Below are positions 18,322-26,116 of a DNA stretch of 34,532 nucleotides, piece after piece. The stretch is taken from positions 1-34,532 of the forward strand of contig ONEG01000023.1 of assembly GCA_900316845.1 (NCBI GenBank), read 5' to 3'. This DNA comes from an uncultured Bacteroidales bacterium. GTDB lineage: Bacteria > Bacteroidota > Bacteroidia > Bacteroidales > Paludibacteraceae. The notes under the pieces are model-generated. The model saw only the letters and a program-made list of their open reading frames with translations. It searched no databases and was not told the origin of the DNA. Both the position numbers and the translations under genes were made by a program. Each line of letters begins with the position of its first letter. Within the stretch, counting starts at the first letter, position 1.

Positions 18322-19729
18322 GTTAACAATCATATTAGTGGCACTCAGCCTAAGTCTTCAGGCGCGCGAGTATAGCTGGAGTTGGTGGCCGTTACCCATG
18401 GCCGTTCCGGACACATGCCAAGAGCAACTGCTCTATGTAGGCGAAGTCAGTGCTGTTAGTTCCAGCGGAGAGGTGGCGCCTACGTGGCTGCACGCTAACC
18501 GTAACGGCTCTATCTCAAAAAGTCCCCACAGCGGAAATCTCCGGTTAGGGCTTGTCAAACCCGCCACGCGTCCGGGACGATGGTACGACTACGACGGCGC
18601 CATCATCCTGAGCGGTCAGATACAAAGCGGCAGACCTGTAGGTACCGGTTATTTCAGCGAGTTATATGGTCATGTACGACTGTTTATTGTAGATGTGACT
18701 GTAGGTATCAAGCCTATCTCTCATCCTTTCGGCGATGACGAGTTGACTGCCGGAGACTTGCTTTTCAGTAATAATGCGCATCCTATCCCACAGATATCCG
18801 TGGGGATTGACAAGTACACCTCTTTTCCGGGCTTATTCGGATATCTGGAGATACGAGGCGGAGTAACCCATGGGTGGTTAGGCGATAATAATGCCTATGT
18901 CAGCAAGACGATGCTTCATCATAAATACATCGGTGGGCGAGCGGGAGGCAGACTGCCTGTCAACCTCTCCTACGAGTTGCACCATGCCGTGCAGTTAGGT
19001 GGATATACGAGCGGAGGAGTAGATTTGGGGAATGATTTTTCGAGTTACCTTCAGGCCGTTTTGGGGCGTAAAGGAGGTGCTACTCGTTCGGAGCAACTCA
19101 ATCGTCAGGGAAATCATATGATCAGCCAAACACTCTGCCTGACAGCTAAAGGCGAAGGATGGCATGTCGATCTTTACTGGCAGGATTTTCAGGAAGACGG
19201 GGGAATCAATATTATGGGGTTCAAATGTAACTCCAAGGACGGCAGATGGGGAATTCATGCATCACAGGACAAATGGCCGTACATCAGCGGCGTTACCTTT
19301 GAGGTGATCCAGATGACCGATCAGTCCGGCCCCTGGCACGACCGAGACGGAATGGTTTTTGGCGGCAAGGACAGTTATTACAGCAATGGCGTATATAAAC
19401 AAGGCTGGACCTATTTCGGTCGTTCTATTTGTTCGCCGCTTTTATCTCCTGATAACAATCGAGTATGGGCTTATCATGGAGGTGTCAAAGGAGATATATA
19501 CGGTTTTCGGTATCGCGCGTTATGCACCTATGCCAATAACTACGGCACTTACTCTTCCCCCGCCAAGACACATAATACCGCTTTTCTATTGGAGGTAAAA
19601 AAGACAGTACCTCAGGCATGGGGATTAGAGTTCGGGATTGCTCTTGCCGGCGATTTCGGAAGCCAGTATGGCAATCAGTTTGGCGGACTGATCACCATCC
19701 GCAAACAAGGAATTATTAAAAAATGGTAA
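18311..19729 (+). CDS. Wzi-type capsule assembly / outer-membrane barrel protein
   Basis: 472 residues. The only start that gives a proper signal peptide is a TTG at 18311 (KLTIILVALSLSLQA, cleavage near residue 18), which overlaps the end of the Kelch gene. The mature part is aromatic and beta-rich with alternating strands, and carries APTWLHANRNGSIS with GNLRLGL near residue 57-80, the opening signature of the Cap_assemb_Wzi family as I recall it. Wzi is an 18-stranded outer-membrane lectin that holds capsule polymer on the cell surface. Bacteroidales relatives are often found in polysaccharide loci, as here, upstream of glycosyltransferases and a ligase. The exact polymer is unknown. Confidence 0.82.
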   Translation: MKTKLTIILVALSLSLQAREYSWSWWPLPMAVPDTCQEQLLYVGEVSAVSSSGEVAPTWLHANRNGSISKSPHSGNLRLGLVKPATRPGRWYDYDGAIILSGQIQSGRPVGTGYFSELYGHVRLFIVDVTVGIKPISHPFGDDELTAGDLLFSNNAHPIPQISVGIDKYTSFPGLFGYLEIRGGVTHGWLGDNNAYVSKTMLHHKYIGGRAGGRLPVNLSYELHHAVQLGGYTSGGVDLGNDFSSYLQAVLGRKGGATRSEQLNRQGNHMISQTLCLTAKGEGWHVDLYWQDFQEDGGINIMGFKCNSKDGRWGIHASQDKWPYISGVTFEVIQMTDQSGPWHDRDGMVFGGKDSYYSNGVYKQGWTYFGRSICSPLLSPDNNRVWAYHGGVKGDIYGFRYRALCTYANNYGTYSSPAKTHNTAFLLEVKKTVPQAWGLEFGIALAGDFGSQYGNQFGGLITIRKQGIIKKW

Positions 19730-19732
19730 TAT

Positions 19733-20338
19733 ATGAATTTTGTAGAAACAAGTAACCTTATTTTTTCACAAGCCGTAAAGGACTACCATCGCACGGACGA
19801 TGTGGATGCTCCTATTCACAACCCGTATCAAGCAGGTACAATCGAGTACGACCTGTATCTGAAGAACTGGATTGACACCGTTCAGTGGCATCTGGAGGAT
19901 ATCATCCGTGATCCGAATATCGATCCGGTGGAGGCGCTTGCGCTCAAACGCCGCATCGATCACAGCAACCAGGACCGAACGGATTTGGTAGAACGGATTG
20001 ACAGCTATTTCTGGGAGCTTTTCCACGACGTGAAGCCGCAGCCGGAAGCACGTATCAATACAGAGAGTCCGGCATGGGCGATTGACCGTCTGAGTATTCT
20101 GCACGTCAAACTATGGCATATGCAAGAGCAGGTGGACCGTACAGACGTGAGCGCCGAGCAGCACGAGAACTGCGTAGCGAAAATGGCGGTACTCAAGGAG
20201 CAGTTATCCGACATGACGACCTCTATCAGCCAGCTGTTAGCAGACTATCAGTCGGGCGTACGTATCATGAAGGTCTATCGCCAGATGAAGATGTACAACG
20301 ACCCGAATCTCAACCCTGTACTATACGGGAAGAAATAG
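19733..20338 (+). CDS. DUF4254 domain protein
   Basis: 201 residues, soluble and mostly helical, with no signal peptide. The blocks NLIFSQAVKDYHRTDDVD, NPYQAGTIEYDLYLKNWIDT, VQWHLEDIIRDPNIDP and LKRRIDHSNQDRTDLVERID identify DUF4254, a family found in Bacteroidota and a few other phyla, usually next to LPS glycosyltransferases. Its function is not known to me. The block HSNQDRTD is the most conserved-looking polar part and could be an active site. It starts four bases after the Wzi-like gene and ends eight bases before the GT9 gene, which supports a role in LPS core synthesis or its coordination. Confidence 0.9.
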   Translation: MNFVETSNLIFSQAVKDYHRTDDVDAPIHNPYQAGTIEYDLYLKNWIDTVQWHLEDIIRDPNIDPVEALALKRRIDHSNQDRTDLVERIDSYFWELFHDVKPQPEARINTESPAWAIDRLSILHVKLWHMQEQVDRTDVSAEQHENCVAKMAVLKEQLSDMTTSISQLLADYQSGVRIMKVYRQMKMYNDPNLNPVLYGKK

Positions 20339-20345
20339 GCGAAAA

Positions 20346-21317
20346 GTGAAGAGAGTCTTAGTCATACGGTTTTCTGCGTTGGGCGATGTAGCGATGCTTG
20401 CGCCTATCGTTCGTGCCGCCGCGGAGCAAGCGCCCGAGACGGAGTTCACGATGCTCTCGCAACAACGGTTTGCGGACCTCTTTGCCGACATGCCGGCAAA
20501 TGTGCTCTTCCACGGCGTGGAGCTAAAGAAGCAGTCGCTGCCGGAGATCATCCGCAGCTTGGGGGCTTTTGAATACGTAGCAGACATGCATGATGTCATC
20601 CGCTCGGTAGTGATCCGGAACGCGCTGCGTCTCAAAGGGGCTAAGGTGGTGCGTATAGACAAAGGACGAAAGGACAAATGGCTCCTTACGCACGGCAGGA
20701 TACATACACCACTCAAGCGTACGACAGAGCGGTATTGGGAGGTGTTTGAGAAAATCGGGATCACGAAAAACTCTCGAAAAACCCACGAGATACCTTCGCA
20801 AATGGTACGTTCCGGAATCGGCATCGCGCCTTTTGCGGCGCATGAGGGTAAGATCTACCCAATCGAGCGGATGGAGCGCGTCGTGGAACTGCTCAGCCGG
20901 AAGGGCGAACGCATTGTGCTTTTCGGCGGCGGTAAGAGAGAACAGGAGATTCTGGATCGATGGGCAGAGCGATACGCCAACGTGGAATCCCTCGCCGGAC
21001 GGAAGAGCATGCGCGAGGAGTTGGAGATCATGCGCGGTCTGCGCATCATGCTGACCATGGATAGCGGGAATATGCATCTGGCTTCGCTCGTCGGCACACG
21101 GGTCATCTCCATCTGGGGCGCTACGCATCCTTACGCCGGATTTCTGGGTTACGGGCAAAGCGAGCAGGACTGTATCCAACGCGAGCTGCCCTGCCGGCCG
21201 TGCTCCATCTATGGCAACAAGCCGTGTCATTTAGGCGACTACCGGTGTCTTGATTTCTCTGCTGAGGAGATCGCCGAACGCGTATGGAAAGCCTATAATG
21301 AGGAGGTGCAAGCATGA
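20346..21317 (+). CDS. Glycosyltransferase family 9 (ADP-heptose:LPS heptosyltransferase type)
   Basis: 323 residues, GTG start. GT9 enzymes add heptose from ADP-heptose to the inner core of LPS on the cytoplasmic side of the inner membrane. The N-terminal domain opens with VLVIRFSALGDVAMLAPIV, the typical WaaC/WaaF start, and the C-terminal domain has IGIAPFAAHEGKIYP, IVLFGGGKREQEIL and the nucleotide-sugar site MDSGNMHLASLVGTRVISIW with GATHPYAGF. A cysteine-rich tail (CIQRELPCRPCSIYGNKPCH, plus YRC) is common in this family. The stop overlaps the kinase start by four bases. Confidence 0.93.
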   Translation: MKRVLVIRFSALGDVAMLAPIVRAAAEQAPETEFTMLSQQRFADLFADMPANVLFHGVELKKQSLPEIIRSLGAFEYVADMHDVIRSVVIRNALRLKGAKVVRIDKGRKDKWLLTHGRIHTPLKRTTERYWEVFEKIGITKNSRKTHEIPSQMVRSGIGIAPFAAHEGKIYPIERMERVVELLSRKGERIVLFGGGKREQEILDRWAERYANVESLAGRKSMREELEIMRGLRIMLTMDSGNMHLASLVGTRVISIWGATHPYAGFLGYGQSEQDCIQRELPCRPCSIYGNKPCHLGDYRCLDFSAEEIAERVWKAYNEEVQA

Positions 21318-22051
21318 TGAAGATAGTGACGGATCCCAAATATGACTCCTGGCGCGAATGGTTAGAGCAGCTTCCTGCTACTTTTTCTGAGCAAGGCAAG
21401 GTGATCTACGATGCGCGTAACCAGATCCGAATCATGAACGGATGTGATGGCAGTGAAGTATGCGTGAAGCGGTTTCATGCGCCGAGGTTTTTGAACCGAT
21501 ATATCTATAGGTATATACGGGATAGCAAAGCCAAACGGTCGTTCGAAAACGGGCTGTACTTGCTCGCTCACGGCGTAGGGACACCGCAACCGATAGCTTA
21601 TATTGAAGAGACATCGTGGGGAGGATTAGGGTACTCCTATCTCATCACTCGGGTGTCGGCACTCAAACGGCTTCACCGGGAGTTCACGTTAGCCTACACC
21701 CCGCAGTTGGAGGAGACCATTCGCCCTTTGGCACGATTTACGGCGCACATGCATGACGAGGGCATCCTGCATCTGGATTTCTCACCGGGGAATATTCTTT
21801 GGGACAAAGTGGACGGAGAGTACCGTTTTGAGGTGATTGATACGAACCGTATGATCTTTGGTCCCGTCAGTTTGAAAGAAGGTTGCCGCAGTCTTCGCAG
21901 GCTTTGCGCACGACGTTCTTTCTTCGATATTTTTGCTCAGGAGTATGCGCTTGCTCGCGGGATGGACGAGGCGCAATGTACGTATTGGATCCTCTACTAC
22001 AGAGACCGGTTTTGGCACCACGGCAAAAAAGCCAACTACCAATATGATTAA
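21314..22051 (+). CDS. LPS core kinase (Kdo/WaaP/InaA family)
   Basis: 245 residues with a small protein-kinase-like fold. EVCVKRFH holds the likely ATP-binding Lys, HDEGILHLDFSPGNILWD is the catalytic loop (Asp in HLDFSPGN), and FEVIDTNRM takes the place of the DFG metal site (Asp). This pattern matches the lipopolysaccharide kinase group that phosphorylates Kdo or heptose residues of the inner core. The position directly after a GT9 heptosyltransferase supports that substrate. Two adjacent ATG codons open the gene; the first overlaps the upstream stop. The stop overlaps the next gene. Confidence 0.87.
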   Translation: MMKIVTDPKYDSWREWLEQLPATFSEQGKVIYDARNQIRIMNGCDGSEVCVKRFHAPRFLNRYIYRYIRDSKAKRSFENGLYLLAHGVGTPQPIAYIEETSWGGLGYSYLITRVSALKRLHREFTLAYTPQLEETIRPLARFTAHMHDEGILHLDFSPGNILWDKVDGEYRFEVIDTNRMIFGPVSLKEGCRSLRRLCARRSFFDIFAQEYALARGMDEAQCTYWILYYRDRFWHHGKKANYQYD

Positions 22052-22733
22052 GCAGTTTATCAATCATATAGCACAATGGATAGGTATCAAACGACGGATG
22101 TTCATTGATCCTAAAGAGACGACGAAGAAGTCCGTCACTATCTCCTATGCGATAACGGTATGTAACGAGGCAGAGCCGCTGAAGAGATTGCTGAGTTTCT
22201 TGCAACCATACCTGCAAGAGGGGGATGAGATTGTGGTGCAAGCGGATATGAAGAACGTGACCCAAGAGGTCAAAGAGGTGGTACAGACCTATACCTCCGT
22301 CATCAGCCGGTACGTAGAACATGACCTGAATTTCGATTTCGCCCAAGCCAAGAACCACCTGAACGAGCAGTGTCAAGGGGAATGGATTTTTCAGTTAGAC
22401 GCGGATGAGTGTCCGCAGGAATGGCTAATGGAACGACTGCGCGCCATTATTGCAGCTAACGAGGCGGTAGAACTATATAAAATACCGCGGCTAAACCTGT
22501 TCACCTCCGGTGACAAGATAGAAGAAGGACATGTGGCATGGCCGGATTATCAAGGGCGTCTCTATCGGAATATACCGGAACGGATTCATTGGCAGCGCCC
22601 GCTTCACGAGAAGATCCGTGGTCATAAGGCATACGTCTATATGCCGAAAGAGGAGCGATACGCCATTCGTCATCTAAAGGTAAGGGAACAAGATAACGCC
22701 AAATGGCAAGTATGGAAGGAGCACTACGCATGA
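22044..22733 (+). CDS. Glycosyltransferase family 2 (WaaE/KdtX-like)
   Basis: 229 residues from ATG 22044, which overlaps the kinase stop as other junctions in this train do; the longer frame upstream would duplicate kinase coding sequence. GT-A features: ISYAITVCNEAEPLKRLLSF at the nucleotide-binding start and FQLDADECPQEWL as the DxD metal/sugar site. Then come the acceptor region (VAWPDYQGRLYRNIPERIHW) and RPLHEKIRGHKAYVYM. The small single-domain form resembles WaaE-type transferases that add hexose to an inner-core heptose. The exact sugar is not readable. It has no membrane segment. Confidence 0.87.
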   Translation: MIKQFINHIAQWIGIKRRMFIDPKETTKKSVTISYAITVCNEAEPLKRLLSFLQPYLQEGDEIVVQADMKNVTQEVKEVVQTYTSVISRYVEHDLNFDFAQAKNHLNEQCQGEWIFQLDADECPQEWLMERLRAIIAANEAVELYKIPRLNLFTSGDKIEEGHVAWPDYQGRLYRNIPERIHWQRPLHEKIRGHKAYVYMPKEERYAIRHLKVREQDNAKWQVWKEHYA

Positions 22734-23818
22734 CGATTCTATATATCATAGCATCCCCTACATGGGGCGGCGGCGAGCAGTATATATACAATCTGGCGCA
22801 GCATTTACAGGCTCAGCATGGTATAAAGCCCTATTTTCTCTTTCCTCCTCACAGCAGCAAAGAGATGATGGAACGATTTGAGCAGGTAGGCGAATGTCAG
22901 GTCTTCCCGTATGCGAGCAAACTCTGGAGGTTTATTCCTTTGGCAGGAAAGAAGTTGGCTCAGCTTATCGACAAATGGCAGATAGATATCGTGCAGATAA
23001 ATAACCGCATGACTTATTTTGCGGCAGCTTATGCCAAACGATACGCGCATCATTCGTTTCGGTTAATAGCCGTACAACACCTGGTACGAAAGGCAAAGAA
23101 AAGTTTCTTCTGGAAATGGGCTTACCGCCAGATTGATGTCCTGATATGCGTCAGCGAATGTGTACGTAAGACTTATTTGGCACCCTTTGACGGCGAGAAA
23201 GTATTCCCCGACGTGCGCGTGATATATAATAGTGTGCCGGTAAGCCAAGAAGAAGCCGTTCAGCCCAAACCGGACACGCTCCCTACCCTTCTTTTCCATG
23301 GGCGGATCTGTCGCGAGAAAGGTATAGAGCCGCTTTTTGAAGCTCTGGCGATGATGGCCGACCTGCCATTTCGCATGATCTTTGCCGGTAATATAGGCAA
23401 GAAGGATCAGGATCTATGGGATCGTCTGATGGCTAAAACGCCGGTGAAGGACAAGATCGAATATATCGGTTTTCAGTCGGACATGCATCAGGTGCTCAGT
23501 AAATGCCATATCGGTATCTCGCCGTCCATTGTTCGCGAAGCAGGATCTCTGGCGGTCATTGAGCATATAGCATACGGGCTTGCCGTTGTAACCTCCAATA
23601 ATGGTTCGCAGCCGGAACTCATTCGCGACGGAGAGAATGGTTTGCTATGTCCTCCTGATAACCCACAAGCTTTGGCGAAAGCGCTAAGGAGGTTATTGAC
23701 CGATCGCGCGCTATGCCGGAAGTTAGGGACGCAGGCGCAGCATGATTTCTTTGCCTACCATACCTACGATCGGTTTATAGAAGAGATGTTTGACTTATAT
23801 AGAGAGACTATAAAATGA
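22730..23818 (+). CDS. Glycosyltransferase family 4
   Basis: 362 residues from ATG 22730 (ATGA overlap with the GT2 gene). GT-B fold. The N-terminal domain has ILYIIASPTWGGGEQYIYNL with the glycine-rich acceptor loop. The C-terminal domain has LLFHGRICREKGIEPLFEAL and the retaining-enzyme motif SIVREAGSLAVIEHIAYGLA (E-x7-E), then PELIRDGENGLLCPPDN. These match GT4 enzymes that transfer hexoses in LPS core or O-antigen assembly. Donor and linkage are unknown. It overlaps the ligase start by four bases. Confidence 0.9.
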   Translation: MTILYIIASPTWGGGEQYIYNLAQHLQAQHGIKPYFLFPPHSSKEMMERFEQVGECQVFPYASKLWRFIPLAGKKLAQLIDKWQIDIVQINNRMTYFAAAYAKRYAHHSFRLIAVQHLVRKAKKSFFWKWAYRQIDVLICVSECVRKTYLAPFDGEKVFPDVRVIYNSVPVSQEEAVQPKPDTLPTLLFHGRICREKGIEPLFEALAMMADLPFRMIFAGNIGKKDQDLWDRLMAKTPVKDKIEYIGFQSDMHQVLSKCHIGISPSIVREAGSLAVIEHIAYGLAVVTSNNGSQPELIRDGENGLLCPPDNPQALAKALRRLLTDRALCRKLGTQAQHDFFAYHTYDRFIEEMFDLYRETIK

Positions 23819-25080
23819 GAAAATTTCTAAATGCATATCAGTCCGTTGTCGGCGTTATCAATTACGTGGCTTTTGTGCTCGTGTTGGTATCTTTGGCGTT
23901 TCCGTGGCATTTTACGCAGCCGTTGTTTGCCGTATGGCTCGTCACTTGGCTTTTGGAAGGACGGTGGACCGATAAAACTAATTTCTCATTCGGCCGACAT
24001 ACGATGCCGGTTCTTTTGATGGGCGGGTTCGTCGTTTGGGAGGCATTGAGTTTGTTGTGGACCCAGGATCTGAGTTCGGGAATAAGCGAGTTGGAACGCC
24101 ATCTACCGATATTTGCCATCTTACTGATAGCCCTGTTCGGAGGGAATAAGTATTATCAATCCTACAAACTGAAGACCGCATTATTGATTGGATGTCTGCT
24201 GGCACTTTTCGGTTATAGCATGATCGTATATTGGTGTAGCGTAACGAAGGTACTTGGCTCATGGACGATCAACTATTGGACATTCTTCGGAGAGGGTCCC
24301 ATCGAGTATATCAAGCATCGCCAATACTTATGTATTGCATTACTCCTTGCCTTGTGCTTCTCCGGAGATATCTACCGCCATTATGTCAGCAAATACCCGA
24401 AATACGCATGTATGACAATCATCGGATTGGCCGACTTGATACTGATTGCAGCCATCGTCATGACCGGTTCCAGAACGACTATACTGCTTTTGCCAATCCT
24501 CGGGATGATCTATATCCTGCGCGTTTTGCCCGGGCGATATAAATGGTTTTTCGCATCGGGATTGATAGCGATAGTGATTGCCGCAGGAATTGTACTGCCA
24601 CGTTATAACTGGCGGTTTGAAAGTATGAAGAAAGATGTCGTCGCACTCTTTACTGCTCACCAGGGTCCCGCTGCCATCCAGGAACCTCGTGCGCTGATCT
24701 GGACTACTGTCATTCGACACGCCGATGAGTTTGGGATGTTCGGTCTTGGGACGGGTAGTTCGGACGGATTCTTGAAGAAATGCTACGAAGAGGAACAAAT
24801 CGACATGCATTATGGGTCACATAATAATTATCTTTATTTCCTTATGGAATTAGGGTGGTTCGGGCTCATCTATTTCATTGGGATGCTGATTACCATTCCG
24901 TTCTTCCATACCGGCGGTGCGAGACGCGATGCCACGATGACCTGCATCATCTTTGGTTGGTCTATGATTGCAGAGAACTTAATGACGATGATGAGCGGCT
25001 TATATATCTTTTTCGCCGCTATCATCATTATCCAATGCCTGCAACGCGAATCAGATTCTCCGCAACCCGCTCGTCCGTAA
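23815..25080 (+). CDS. O-antigen ligase / Wzy-type integral membrane protein
   Basis: 421 residues with about ten to twelve hydrophobic segments spread along the chain. The Wzy_C region shows IVMTGSRTTILLLPILGMIY and the periplasmic loop with EPRALIWTTVI, FGLGTGSSDGFL and MHYGSHNNYLYFLMELGWFG; the His-Asn in the last block is where WaaL ligases keep a conserved catalytic His. Such enzymes join undecaprenyl-linked polymer to the lipid A core on the periplasmic face, or polymerise it. It closes the plus-strand train, and its last 53 bases are antisense to the end of the minus-strand GT4 gene. No terminator is visible at this junction. Confidence 0.88.
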   Translation: MRKFLNAYQSVVGVINYVAFVLVLVSLAFPWHFTQPLFAVWLVTWLLEGRWTDKTNFSFGRHTMPVLLMGGFVVWEALSLLWTQDLSSGISELERHLPIFAILLIALFGGNKYYQSYKLKTALLIGCLLALFGYSMIVYWCSVTKVLGSWTINYWTFFGEGPIEYIKHRQYLCIALLLALCFSGDIYRHYVSKYPKYACMTIIGLADLILIAAIVMTGSRTTILLLPILGMIYILRVLPGRYKWFFASGLIAIVIAAGIVLPRYNWRFESMKKDVVALFTAHQGPAAIQEPRALIWTTVIRHADEFGMFGLGTGSSDGFLKKCYEEEQIDMHYGSHNNYLYFLMELGWFGLIYFIGMLITIPFFHTGGARRDATMTCIIFGWSMIAENLMTMMSGLYIFFAAIIIIQCLQRESDSPQPARP

Positions 25081-26116
25081 AGCGCCCAGCTTGCAGTTTT
25101 CCTCTTTGCATCATCTCCTCTCTGAGTGCAGGCTCGGAGAGGATTTTTGTCAGTTGGGTAGCTATCTCCTCCGCGTTCAACGGGTCGGCGTACAACGCAG
25201 CGTCGCCGCCGGTCTCGCTAAAACAGCTGCCCGTAGAGGTCAATACCGGCGTACCGACGCACATGGCTTCCAAGATAGGGATGCCGAATCCCTCGAAGAT
25301 CGAGGGGTAGCATAAGAGTTCTGCCCCCTTATAGACCGCCGGCAGCTCGCTAAACGGCAGGTCATGAAGGTATCTCAGATCGACACCAAGCGCCTGCGCT
25401 TCGTTCGCAAGTTGATCCGCATAAGCGTTCTTTCCTCCGACGGCGACGAGGGGCAGGTCGGTCTTCGCCAAGTGTATCGCCTCGATGAGGCGGCGGAGGT
25501 TCTTGCGGGGCTCGATAGCGCCGACCGCCAGCAGGTAGCGGGCGGGTAAGGCATAGCGTTTCTTCATCTCTGCCACAGCGGCTTCGGTAACGGGTTCGCG
25601 GAAACGGTTGTTACAGCCCTGATAGACGACTTGGATCCGCTGCTCGTCGATACCGAAGAAGTCAATGATGTCCCGCTTCGTCTGCTCGGAGATAGCAATG
25701 ATGACATCCGCCACGCGCAGTGCGTACTGCATTTTCCGGGTGAAGAGACGGCGGTAAGTAGCACTGTATAAGTCCGGGTAACGAAGGAAGATGACGTCAT
25801 GGATCGTGACGATCGTCTTCACGCCGGTGCGATGGATGCCGAAGGGCAACTCTCCCGATAGCCCCCAATAGAGATCAACGTCCTTCATCTGACCGACACA
25901 TCCGAAACTGCGCCAGAGAGACGGGCACGCTTTCCATAGTCTCTTCGGGGCGATGGTTCGGGTACCGGGGAAGGAATATCGCTCCGTAGGAAGGGCGAAG
26001 AGCAGGTACTCCTCGTTAGGCGCGTAGGTCGTCATGAGACGGATCACGTCCCTACTGTAGTTCCCTAACCCTCTATGGTTATGGTACGCTCGTTTGGCAT
26101 CAAAAGCTATTCTCAT
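25028..26116 (-). CDS. Glycosyltransferase family 4, last gene of the grpE train
   Basis: 362 residues from ATG 26116, which overlaps the upstream stop as ATGA; a start four codons earlier also exists. N-terminal FDAKRAYHNHRGLGNYSRDV is the typical GT4 opening; then VDLYWGLSGELPFGIHRTGV, TIHDVIFLRYPDLYSATYRR, AVGAIEPRKNLRRLIEAI and the E-x7-E site IFEGFGIPILEAMCVGTPVL. The overall pattern resembles mannosyltransferases of polysaccharide loci. No signal peptide. It ends by running 53 bases into the opposite-strand ligase gene. Confidence 0.9.
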   Translation of the reverse strand: MRIAFDAKRAYHNHRGLGNYSRDVIRLMTTYAPNEEYLLFALPTERYSFPGTRTIAPKRLWKACPSLWRSFGCVGQMKDVDLYWGLSGELPFGIHRTGVKTIVTIHDVIFLRYPDLYSATYRRLFTRKMQYALRVADVIIAISEQTKRDIIDFFGIDEQRIQVVYQGCNNRFREPVTEAAVAEMKKRYALPARYLLAVGAIEPRKNLRRLIEAIHLAKTDLPLVAVGGKNAYADQLANEAQALGVDLRYLHDLPFSELPAVYKGAELLCYPSIFEGFGIPILEAMCVGTPVLTSTGSCFSETGGDAALYADPLNAEEIATQLTKILSEPALREEMMQRGKLQAGRFTDERVAENLIRVAGIG

